Shown: positions 42,392-50,440 of the stretch, one piece after another
Layout of the letters: each line of letters starts with the position of its first letter
Numbering within the stretch: position 1 is the stretch's first letter
DNA from: an uncultured Alistipes sp.
GTDB lineage: Bacteria; Bacteroidota; Bacteroidia; Bacteroidales; Rikenellaceae
Length of the DNA: 64,000 nt
Assembly (NCBI GenBank): GCA_944321955.1
Contig: CALUNG010000004.1
Location: forward strand, 1-64,000
Direction: 5' to 3'
Program-made: the position numbers and the translations under genes
Notes under the pieces: generated by a model
Databases searched by the model: none
Seen by the model: only the letters and a program-made list of their open reading frames with translations
Told to the model about the DNA's origin: nothing

Positions 42392-44323
42392 TTATTTTCT
42401 GAACCGGCCCGTCTCGCGTCTCCTGCCTGCCGTACCTTTCTCCGTATGCTCTTCGCGGCGCTTCCCGGCCTGCGCGAAAGCATGTTTTTCCGACCTGCGC
42501 GATGTGTTGCCGGCCGCCGGCTTTACATGCGGTGTTTTGCCGCCTGCCGCTTTGCCGTGCGGCGCTCCGTTGCCAGCTCTGTCGCCATTTTCACTGAAAA
42601 AGTACGACTTCTGCCGGCGCTTCTCCTCCTGATTGCGTGCTACATACAGGTGTTCGCCCGTATAGGGGTTCATGCCCGTATGGAACATCACCGACGAGAG
42701 CGTCATAGGCGTCGGCGTAAGATCCTGCACCTGTTCGAGCGTGAAGTGCAGCTTGCCCAGAACCTTGAGCGACAGGGCCCGCATGTCGGCCTCGGTACAG
42801 CCCGGATGCGACGATATGAAGTAGGGTATGAGCTGGTAGTTCAGCCCTTCGCGGCGGCAGATGTCGTGAAAGTCTGCATTCAGCCGCTCGAACATGGCGA
42901 ACGGCGGCTTGCGCATCTGCCGCAGCACGTGATCCTCGGTGTGTTCCGGGGCCACCTTGAGGCGTCCCGAAGTGTGATGCTTGACGACGGTGGCGAAATA
43001 GGGTCCTCCGTCGAAGAGATCGTAGCGTATGCCGCTGCTCACGAAGGCCTTTTTTACACCCTTGACGCTGCGTATCTTGTCGTAGAGCTCGAGCAGGGGC
43101 GTATGGTCGTTGTCGAGATTCGGACACATCTTCGGGTGCAGGCACGACGGGCGGCGGCACTTTGCACATATCGAGCGGTCGCGGCCGCCCATGCGGTACA
43201 TGTTGGCCGACGGCGCACCTATGTCCGAAATGTAACCGCGGAAATCGGGCATGTGCGTGACGGCCTCGACTTCGCGCAGAATCGACGCTTCGCTGCGCGA
43301 GTTGATGAACTTGCCCTGGTGCGCCGAAATGGTGCAGAACGAGCAGCCGCCGAAACAGCCGCGATGTATGTTCACCGAATGCTTTATCATCTCCCATGCC
43401 GGAATCTCTCCCTTGCCGCGATATCGCGGATGCGGGGCGCGTTCATACGGCAGATCGAACGAATGGTCGAGCTCTTCGGTGGTCAGGGTGGTGTTTGCCG
43501 GGTTTACGACCACATATTTGTCGCCTGCGCGTTCGACGAGCGTTGCCGAGGGGTTGAGCAGGTTGCTCTGTGTCTCCTCGATGACGAAATTCTCGCCGAA
43601 GGCCTTGTCGTTGCGGCAGCACTCCTCGTACGGGTGGAGGTCGATGCGCTCCTCGATGCGGCTGACGTAGTCGGCGTCGGCCACGAACGCCACCTGACGG
43701 ATCTTGCGCAGCAGCTTGGCGTTGTAACCGTTGCGCATGGCCTTCGCCACCTGCTGCACGACCCTCTCGCCCATGCCGTAGACGAGCAGGTCGGCGCCGC
43801 TGTCCATCAGCACGGACCGATGCAGCGAGTCGCTCCAGTAGTCGTAGTGGGTGAGCCTGCGCAGCGAGGCCTCGATGCCTCCGATGACTACCGGCACGTG
43901 CGGATAGAGACGCTTGAGTATCTGCGTGTAGACCGTCACGGCACGGTCGGGGCGGAATCCCGCCTTGCCGCCGGCCGTATAGGCGTCGTTGCTGCGCAGA
44001 CGGATGTTCGCCGTGTAGTGGTTGACCATCGAGTCCATGGCTCCGGCCGTTACGCCGAAGAAGAGCCGCGGCGTTCCGAGTTTGGTGAAGTCGCGCAGGT
44101 CGTCGCGCCAGTTTGGCTGCGGCACTATGGCCACGCGCAGCCCTTCGGCTTCGAGCAGACGGCCCACCACGGCCGTCCCGAATGCCGGGTGGTCGATGTA
44201 CGCGTCGCCCGAGAAGAGTATCACGTCGAGGGAGTCCCAGCCCAGGGCCCGCACCTCCTTGATGGTTGTAGGTAGAAACACGTCTTGAGCCTGTTGTTTT
44301 AACCGGCAAAACGGGGACAGCAC
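42392..44323 (-). CDS. YgiQ-family radical SAM protein
   Basis: 643 aa. Radical SAM motif C-x3-C-x2-C in HRGCFGGCSFC, preceded by a cobalamin-binding-like N-terminal region (VILFSGDAYIDHPAFG). The long conserved middle (GHQ-less, YGMGERVV, SNLLNPS) and the DUF3362-like C-terminal part (DLTPTPMTLSSVMF) match YgiQ/UPF0313. Reaction unknown for the family. The last about 60 residues are basic and low complexity. It follows the coiled-coil gene by 41 bases and ends against the pcrA terminator. Confidence 0.85.
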   Translation of the reverse strand: MLSPFCRLKQQAQDVFLPTTIKEVRALGWDSLDVILFSGDAYIDHPAFGTAVVGRLLEAEGLRVAIVPQPNWRDDLRDFTKLGTPRLFFGVTAGAMDSMVNHYTANIRLRSNDAYTAGGKAGFRPDRAVTVYTQILKRLYPHVPVVIGGIEASLRRLTHYDYWSDSLHRSVLMDSGADLLVYGMGERVVQQVAKAMRNGYNAKLLRKIRQVAFVADADYVSRIEERIDLHPYEECCRNDKAFGENFVIEETQSNLLNPSATLVERAGDKYVVVNPANTTLTTEELDHSFDLPYERAPHPRYRGKGEIPAWEMIKHSVNIHRGCFGGCSFCTISAHQGKFINSRSEASILREVEAVTHMPDFRGYISDIGAPSANMYRMGGRDRSICAKCRRPSCLHPKMCPNLDNDHTPLLELYDKIRSVKGVKKAFVSSGIRYDLFDGGPYFATVVKHHTSGRLKVAPEHTEDHVLRQMRKPPFAMFERLNADFHDICRREGLNYQLIPYFISSHPGCTEADMRALSLKVLGKLHFTLEQVQDLTPTPMTLSSVMFHTGMNPYTGEHLYVARNQEEKRRQKSYFFSENGDRAGNGAPHGKAAGGKTPHVKPAAGNTSRRSEKHAFAQAGKRREEHTEKGTAGRRRETGRFRK

Positions 44324-44364
44324 TGCGGCAATCCCCGTTTGTCGAAGGTTCGGCGACCGGCCGT

Positions 44365-45282
44365 TTATCTCAGTGGCACCTCGGTGGAGCCGATGAGGTA
44401 ACCGCCGCCGTAAATCTGTATGAGGTAGGTTCCGTCGGTGAATCCGCTGCCGTTGTAGAAGATGCTCACGTCGAGATCCTCGTTCTGGTAATCCACTTCG
44501 CGCGATACGGAGTAGTTGAGCTTTCCGCCTTCATACTCGAACGACGGCGTCTGTTCCGTGGAGAGCAGGTATCCGTCGGGCGAGGTTATGCGCACGTAGA
44601 TGTCGCGGTTGCCCGGAGTTGCAAGTTCGTTGGCCGCCAGCGTGAAGTCCACGCGAAGGGTTACGGCCATGCGCACGCGGGTTACGGCCTTGCCGTTCTT
44701 GTTGAGCGGTACCAGCGCTATGTCGCGGGCACGGACGATGGCTCCCTGCTGTACCTTGTTGTGGAGTTCGGTGGCCTTCTCTTCGGCCATCTCGGCACGC
44801 AGGTTGGCCGAAGATATCTCCTTGCGGTATCCGACGTTCTCGTCGATAAGCTTCTTGTTGAGGTGGTTGAGCGAGTCTATCTGTCGCAGATATGTCTTCA
44901 TGATGGTACGCAGCGTACCGACCTCCTTCTCGTACTCCTTGAGCTTGTTATAGTTCCAGCGGCGTTCGCGCTTGAGCTGCTCGACCATCTGGTTGGCGCG
45001 CTCGAGGTTGGCGGCGATGGTGTCGTTCTGGTACTTCAGGCCGTCGTACTCCTCGATGAGGTTCGTCAGGTCGCTCTGTATCGAGTCGCGGTCGATCTTC
45101 ATCAGCTCGTAGTCGCGCTGTTGCTGACGGTTGATGTTGTAGTAGAGTATGGACAGCGCCGCCAGTATGACGGCAAGTATGCAGATTACGATCTTGTATC
45201 CGCGCACCGATTTGCGGGTGTCGGCCTCGTAATACTCCTGATCGTCGTCTTCGGGAGTGAATCCTTTGGTGTTCTCTTCCAT
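44365..45282 (-). CDS. Coiled-coil membrane protein of unknown function
   Basis: 305 aa: acidic cytoplasmic N-terminus, one transmembrane helix (about 29-48), a long coiled coil (about 50-175; regular heptads, many Leu/Glu/Arg), and a C-terminal beta-rich domain (about 185-305, with ITSPDGYLLS). Layout suggests a stalk holding a domain outside the membrane. I do not recognise the family. It lies in a minus-strand run with recG and the DUF3108 gene, but has its own -7 box. Confidence 0.75.
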   Translation of the reverse strand: MEENTKGFTPEDDDQEYYEADTRKSVRGYKIVICILAVILAALSILYYNINRQQQRDYELMKIDRDSIQSDLTNLIEEYDGLKYQNDTIAANLERANQMVEQLKRERRWNYNKLKEYEKEVGTLRTIMKTYLRQIDSLNHLNKKLIDENVGYRKEISSANLRAEMAEEKATELHNKVQQGAIVRARDIALVPLNKNGKAVTRVRMAVTLRVDFTLAANELATPGNRDIYVRITSPDGYLLSTEQTPSFEYEGGKLNYSVSREVDYQNEDLDVSIFYNGSGFTDGTYLIQIYGGGYLIGSTEVPLR

Positions 45283-45299
45283 GTTGCTGGTAATTTTTA

Positions 45300-45307
45300 C
45301 AAATATA
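45300..45307 (-). promoter_or_regulatory. Putative -7 box for the coiled-coil gene
   Basis: Minus strand TATATTTG, 17 bases before the start codon, between the end of the DUF3108 gene and this gene. Confidence 0.5.
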
Positions 45308-45316
45308 CGTTTTTTC

Positions 45317-46114
45317 TCACTTTTTGAAGCCTTCGGGCGGATATTTTAATCCCGAATATTGCGAAATGTATGCGCAGATGCTGCCTATGCGTATCGGCGA
45401 CTCGAGGTAGACCGGGAATTTGTTGCGGTCGTCCGATATCCACACCGTAAACTCCGTGCCGTCGGTGAACGAGAAGCCGTCCGATGTGCCTATCTGGCAC
45501 GAGAAACGCAGCGTATGGCATTTGCCCATCTTGGGTATTCGTTTGACCTCGCGCCCCTCGAAGCGGAAGTTGAGCGTGCGTATGGTGTCCTCGAGCACCA
45601 TCTCGAGCTTGCGTACCTCGCCCTCGACGAACTCGTCCGACGACGAGCTGCGCAGGTTGAAGTAGAGCGATACGGCATCCATGCTGCGTTCGGTGATCTC
45701 CATGGTCTTAGAACGCTCCGGAAGGTCGCGTTTCTTCCACCATGTGTGGACCTTCAGGCTGTCCCAGTCGTAGCGGTATATGTTCCGGAAACGGTAGTTG
45801 CCCTCGCGTATGTCGCCTTCGAAGCGTACCGAGCGTTTCGTCTCGGGGTCGACCCACACGTAGTAGCTGTCGTCGACCGTGAAGAACCAGCGGTATGCCG
45901 GCATCGTCTTGCCGTGACCGCGCACGCGGTAGCAGGGACGGCCGTCGAGGGTGTCGTGTATGGTGGTGACGTCGACCGTCGCCACTTCGGTATTCGGAAA
46001 GAAGCGGGCCTTGTAACTCACGCGATAGCTGAGCACCTCGCCCGGGTGATAGAGCTGCGCCGATGCGACGGTCGTTGCCATTGCGGCCAGGAATGTGAGT
46101 ATTCTCCTTTTCAT
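45317..46114 (-). CDS. DUF3108-family exported protein
   Basis: 265 aa with a signal peptide (about 1-19). The body is beta-rich and follows the DUF3108 pattern (HPGEVLSYRVSYKARFF near the start; WWKKRD; RIPKMGKCHTLRFS; TVWISDDRNKFPVYLESPIRIGSI near the end). Such proteins are periplasmic or outer-membrane associated with no known activity. Starts 30 bases after the recG stop, so probably co-transcribed with recG. Confidence 0.82.
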   Translation of the reverse strand: MKRRILTFLAAMATTVASAQLYHPGEVLSYRVSYKARFFPNTEVATVDVTTIHDTLDGRPCYRVRGHGKTMPAYRWFFTVDDSYYVWVDPETKRSVRFEGDIREGNYRFRNIYRYDWDSLKVHTWWKKRDLPERSKTMEITERSMDAVSLYFNLRSSSSDEFVEGEVRKLEMVLEDTIRTLNFRFEGREVKRIPKMGKCHTLRFSCQIGTSDGFSFTDGTEFTVWISDDRNKFPVYLESPIRIGSICAYISQYSGLKYPPEGFKK

Positions 46115-46144
46115 AGAGGTTTAACGCCGACGATCGCGCATTTA

Positions 46145-48259
46145 TTACGAGATCATCGAAAAATCCATGGTTTTATCCGTATTGTAGACCATTTTAAGTT
46201 CGCGCAGGCCCGCATTTTCGGGCTTTGCGAGCTGCGGGTCGCCGCCGAGCGTCTCGATGGCCGCCTGCTGTGTTATCTGGAGTATCTGCACGTCGAGCGT
46301 GGGGTTCGCGATCTTCAGGTCAAAAGCCATGCCGCTCTGCTGTGTGCCGTTGATGTCGCCGGCGCCGCGCAGCTTGAGGTCGAGTTCCGCCAGCTTGAAG
46401 CCGTCGTTGGTCTGGCACATGGCGTCGAGACGCTGCCTTGCTTCCTTCGAGAGTTTCTCGCCCGACATGAGTATGCAGTACGACTGCTCGCCGCCGCGGC
46501 CCACGCGTCCGCGCAGCTGGTGTAGCTGCGACAGCCCGAAGCGTTCGGCCGACTCGATGACCATGACCGTGGCGTTGGGTACGTCGACGCCCACCTCTAT
46601 GACCGACGTGGCCACGAGGATGTCGGCCTGCCCCTCCTTGAACTGGCGCATCGACTCCTCCTTGTCTTCGGGCTTCATCTTGCCGTGGCATACCGCCACA
46701 CGGTATTCGGGCAGCGGGAAGTCGCGAGAGATGGACTCGAAACCGTCGGTCAGATCCTTGTAGTCCATGGCTTCGGACTCCTTGATGAGCGGGTAGACGA
46801 CATATATCTGCCGCCCCTTGTGTATCTGTTCGCGCATGAAGCCGAAGAGCCGCAGACGTGCCGAGTCGAAGTAGTGCGCCGTCATTATTGGGCGGCGGTT
46901 CGGCGGCAGCTCGTCGATGACCGAGACGTCGAGGTCGCCGTAGAGCGTCATGGCGAGGGTGCGGGGTATGGGCGTGGCCGTCATTACGAGGATGTGCGGC
47001 GGCTGGAGGTTCTTGGTCCACATGCGGGCGCGCTGTTCCACGCCGAAACGGTGCTGTTCGTCGATGACCACGAAACCGAGATTGGAGAATACGACCTTCT
47101 CCTCGATAAGGGCGTGCGTGCCGATAAGTATCTTCACCGAGCCGTCGGCTATGCCCTCGAGCGCATGGCGGCGTTCACGCGCCTTCGATGCGCCGGTGAG
47201 TATCGCCACCTCGACGCCGACGCCTTCGAGCATGCGGGTTATCGTGGCGAAGTGCTGGCGTGCCAGGATCTCGGTCGGCGCCATCATGCAGGCCTGGAAA
47301 CCGTTGTCCACCGCCAGCAGCATCGACAGCAGCGCCACGACGGTCTTGCCGCTGCCCACGTCGCCCTGCAGCAGACGGTTCATCTGCCATCCCGAGACGG
47401 TGTCGTTGCGTATCTCCTTTACCACTCGCTTCTGCGCCCCGGTCAGCGGGAAGGGGAGCTTCTCGTTGTAGAAGGTGTTGAAGGCGTCGCCCACACGCGG
47501 AAAGAGAAAGCCGTTGCGGCGGCTCATGCGCGTCGAACGTTGCGCCTGTATGTTCAGCTGCACGCCCAGCAGTTCGTCGAACTTCAACCGATACTGTGCC
47601 TGTTTCAGCAGCTCGGGCGACTGCGGGAAGTGGATGTTGCGGAGTGCCTCGCGCAGCGGTATGAGCCCGTATTTCTGACGGAAGGCGTCGCTCAGCGGAT
47701 CGTCGATGCGGTCCTTGACCAGCGCCCACAGATTGCAGATGATGTTGTAGAAGCCCTTGGTGCCGAGGGCTCCCGAGAGCTTCTCGGTTGTGGAGTAGAT
47801 CCCCTGCAGTCCGCTCTCGACGTGGCGCGACAGGGCCTTTTCGATGTTCTCGACCTCGGGGTGTACCATCGACAGCTCGCCGCGGAAGAACGACGGACGT
47901 CCGAATATCAGATATTCGCGTCCCACCTCGATGCGCTTCTCTATCCACTTTATGCCCTGAAACCAGATGAGCTCGGCCGAACCCGTGGAGTCCGACACGT
48001 AGACCGAGAACCGTCTCTTGCGGCCCGTGCCGGCAAATCCTATGCCAGTCACACGGGCGCGGAACTGCACGTATGCGGCATTGAGCGACTCGCTGATTTC
48101 GCCTATGCGGTAGATTTTCGTACGGTCGATGTAGCGGAAGGGGTAGTGGGCGAGCATGTCGCGCATGGTGACGATACCCAGCTCCCTGGCGAGCAGTCCG
48201 GCACGCGCTTCGCCCACGCCGGGGACGAACTTGATGTTGTTGTCGAGATAGTTTCCCAC
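46145..48259 (-). CDS. recG: ATP-dependent DNA helicase RecG
   Basis: Branch-migrating helicase for replication-fork rescue and recombination. 704 aa: wedge/OB domain in the first about 250 residues (NIKFVPGVGEARAGLLAREL start), then helicase motifs GDVGSGKTVVA, DEQHRFGVEQR, TATPIPRT, and C-terminal RGRVGRG. The start codon is GTG at 48257-48259; no ATG exists between it and the conserved KFVPGVG segment. The -7 box at 48264-48271 puts the predicted transcription start one base before this GTG, so the message may be leaderless. Confidence 0.93.
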   Translation of the reverse strand: MGNYLDNNIKFVPGVGEARAGLLARELGIVTMRDMLAHYPFRYIDRTKIYRIGEISESLNAAYVQFRARVTGIGFAGTGRKRRFSVYVSDSTGSAELIWFQGIKWIEKRIEVGREYLIFGRPSFFRGELSMVHPEVENIEKALSRHVESGLQGIYSTTEKLSGALGTKGFYNIICNLWALVKDRIDDPLSDAFRQKYGLIPLREALRNIHFPQSPELLKQAQYRLKFDELLGVQLNIQAQRSTRMSRRNGFLFPRVGDAFNTFYNEKLPFPLTGAQKRVVKEIRNDTVSGWQMNRLLQGDVGSGKTVVALLSMLLAVDNGFQACMMAPTEILARQHFATITRMLEGVGVEVAILTGASKARERRHALEGIADGSVKILIGTHALIEEKVVFSNLGFVVIDEQHRFGVEQRARMWTKNLQPPHILVMTATPIPRTLAMTLYGDLDVSVIDELPPNRRPIMTAHYFDSARLRLFGFMREQIHKGRQIYVVYPLIKESEAMDYKDLTDGFESISRDFPLPEYRVAVCHGKMKPEDKEESMRQFKEGQADILVATSVIEVGVDVPNATVMVIESAERFGLSQLHQLRGRVGRGGEQSYCILMSGEKLSKEARQRLDAMCQTNDGFKLAELDLKLRGAGDINGTQQSGMAFDLKIANPTLDVQILQITQQAAIETLGGDPQLAKPENAGLRELKMVYNTDKTMDFSMIS

Positions 48260-48263
48260 AATA

Positions 48264-48271
48264 CAAAGATA
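48264..48271 (-). promoter_or_regulatory. Putative -7 box for recG
   Basis: Minus strand TATCTTTG, 4 bases from the GTG start codon. Back-to-back with the ispG -7 box at 48313, 41 bases away. Confidence 0.55.
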
Positions 48272-48312
48272 GAAAAAAGTCGCGTGTGCGCCCTCCGCCG
48301 CAAAAAGTTTTT

Positions 48313-48320
48313 TAACTTTG
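48313..48320 (+). promoter_or_regulatory. Putative -7 box for ispG
   Basis: TAACTTTG, 19 bases before the ATG at 48340. No -33 match in the upstream C-rich sequence. Confidence 0.5.
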
Positions 48321-48339
48321 CCTTAAAATCGAACCGAAG

Positions 48340-49824
48340 ATGAATATCGAGAAATATGAGCGCCGCCGCAGCACCGAAGTGCATTTCGGCAGCGTGACCA
48401 TAGGCGGGAATAACCCCGTGGCGGTGCAGTCTATGACCAATACGCCCACGGCCGATACCGATGTGAGCGTTGCTCAGGTCGAGCGTATCGCCCGGGCCGG
48501 AGCGCCGATCGTGCGGCTCACGGCACAGGGGCGCCGCGAGGGCGAGAATCTGCGCAACATAGTCGAACGTCTGCGTTCGGACGGTTACGATACGGCCATC
48601 GTGGCCGACATACACTTTGCGCCCGAGGTTGCCGCCATAGCGGCCCGGTATGTAGACAAGGTGCGCATCAATCCCGGAAACTACCGCACGGCACACGGCG
48701 AACTTGAGGCACTGATAGAGCAGTGCCGCGAGCGGGGCGTGGCCCTGCGCATAGGCGTGAACCACGGGTCGCTGGCACGGCACGTCTTCGACCGCTGGGG
48801 CGATACGCCGCAGGGAATGGTCGAGTCGGCCATGGAGTTTCTGCGCATCTGCCGCGGCTGCGGCTTCGATCAGGTGGTGGTGTCGATGAAGTCGAGCAAC
48901 ACGCGCGTGATGGTCTATGCCTACCGGCTGCTTGTCGAGGCCATGGACCGCGAGGGGCTGCACTGTCCCATACATCTCGGCGTTACGGAGGCCGGCAACG
49001 GCATCGAGGGACGCATCAAGAGCGCCGTGGGCATCGGGGCCCTGATGGCCGACGGCATCGGCGACACGATACGCGTGTCGCTGACCGAACCGCCCGAGAA
49101 CGAGGTGCCGGTAGCCCGGCTGCTGGTGGAGCATTTCGCCTCGCGCGAGGGGACCTTCCACGTCGACGATGCCTCGGCATACTCGCCGACCGAATATCGC
49201 CGTCGCAGCCGTGTCGCCACCCCTATAGTGCATGACGAGATTACGCCCGAATTCCGCATTATCGAATCCGTCTCGGCAAATCCGACGGCCGAACTGCGTG
49301 CCGCCATACTCAACCTTCACAGCGACGAACCCGTTGTGGTGAAACGGCGCTACGACGACCCTTCGCTCGAGGATCTGGCCGTGAAGGCCGCGGCCGATCT
49401 CGGCCTGCTCTTCATCGACGGCCTGGCCGACGGCGTGTGGATCGAGTCGCCGCACTTCACCTCGGAGCAGCTGCGCGAGGTGGAGCTCGACATCCTGCAG
49501 GCCTCGCGAGTGCGCATGTCGCACACCGAGTACATAGCCTGTCCGAGCTGCGGCCGCACCCTTTACGACATCGAGGGGACGCTGGCCCGCATCAGGGAGC
49601 GTACGTCGCACCTGAAGAATCTGAAGATAGGTGTGATGGGCTGCATCGTGAACGGCCCGGGCGAGATGGCCGATGCCGACTACGGCTATGTGGGAGCGGC
49701 GGCCGGCCGCATAACCCTCTACCGCGGCCGCGAGATCGTCGAGCGCAACATTCCGCAGGAGCAGGCGCTGGACCGTCTGGTGGCGCTGATCAAGGCCGAC
49801 GGCAGGTGGACCGACCCTCAATGA
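48340..49824 (+). CDS. ispG: HMBPP synthase IspG with a short insert domain
   Basis: 4Fe-4S enzyme of the MEP pathway, making HMBPP from MEcPP. 494 aa: TIM-barrel domain (about 1-270: KVRINPGNYR, GVNHGSL, LGVTEAGNG), an insert of about 120 residues (270-390), and the Fe-S domain with Cys401, Cys404 and Cys435 plus Glu442 (CPSCGR, GCIVNGPGE). The usual bacterial form is about 370 aa without the insert; plant-like and many Bacteroidota forms are over 600 aa. This one is intermediate. Followed by the WbqC-like gene after 10 bases. Divergent from recG. Confidence 0.93.
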   Translation: MNIEKYERRRSTEVHFGSVTIGGNNPVAVQSMTNTPTADTDVSVAQVERIARAGAPIVRLTAQGRREGENLRNIVERLRSDGYDTAIVADIHFAPEVAAIAARYVDKVRINPGNYRTAHGELEALIEQCRERGVALRIGVNHGSLARHVFDRWGDTPQGMVESAMEFLRICRGCGFDQVVVSMKSSNTRVMVYAYRLLVEAMDREGLHCPIHLGVTEAGNGIEGRIKSAVGIGALMADGIGDTIRVSLTEPPENEVPVARLLVEHFASREGTFHVDDASAYSPTEYRRRSRVATPIVHDEITPEFRIIESVSANPTAELRAAILNLHSDEPVVVKRRYDDPSLEDLAVKAAADLGLLFIDGLADGVWIESPHFTSEQLREVELDILQASRVRMSHTEYIACPSCGRTLYDIEGTLARIRERTSHLKNLKIGVMGCIVNGPGEMADADYGYVGAAAGRITLYRGREIVERNIPQEQALDRLVALIKADGRWTDPQ

Positions 49825-49834
49825 CGCGACTGAT

Positions 49835-50440
49835 ATGGTGATACTTCCTTCGGTATATCTCGGTTCGGTGGAGTATTTCGCACGCCTTGCGCAGCAGGGC
49901 GGCGACTGTGTCGTGGACCTCGGCGAGAACTACGTGAAGCGCTCGGAGCGCAACCGTGCGGGCATAATGACCGCCAACGGAGTGATGGAGCTGTCGGTGC
50001 ATCTGCGCAATGCCAACCGCCCGCGTACGCCCATGCGCGACATGCGCATCGACTATTCGAAACGCTGGCAGCACCAGCACTGGGTGGCGATCATGTCGGC
50101 ATACCGTTCGTCCGCCTATTTCGACTATTACGCACCGATGCTCGAACCCTTCTACACGCGACGTTACGAGTTTCTGGCCGACTACAATTCCGAACTCACG
50201 CGGCTGCTGATGCGTGCCGCGGGCTGCGACGCCGAACTGCATCTCTCCGATGCCTATGTCGAGGCCTCCGACGGCGACATCGACATGCGCGCAAAAAAGA
50301 GGGAGAGCACGTTCGTCTCTCCCCGATATTTTCAACTTTTTTCGGATCGTTTCCCCTTTGTGTCGGGACTTTCGGTGCTGGATCTGCTGATGTCCGAAGG
50401 TCCTTCGTCTATCGATGTTTTAAGAGGTTGCCGATGGTGA
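49835..50440 (+). CDS. WbqC-like protein
   Basis: 201 aa resembling the WbqC/DUF2172-like family found in O-antigen and glycan loci (LPSVYLGSVEYF start, ENYVKRSERNR, YSKRWQHQHW, YYAPMLEPFY). No catalytic motif I can name. Probably in one operon with ispG (10-base gap). Its last 32 bases overlap the end of the convergent GH2 gene. Role in glycan synthesis is inferred from the family and not from context. Confidence 0.82.
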   Translation: MVILPSVYLGSVEYFARLAQQGGDCVVDLGENYVKRSERNRAGIMTANGVMELSVHLRNANRPRTPMRDMRIDYSKRWQHQHWVAIMSAYRSSAYFDYYAPMLEPFYTRRYEFLADYNSELTRLLMRAAGCDAELHLSDAYVEASDGDIDMRAKKRESTFVSPRYFQLFSDRFPFVSGLSVLDLLMSEGPSSIDVLRGCRW

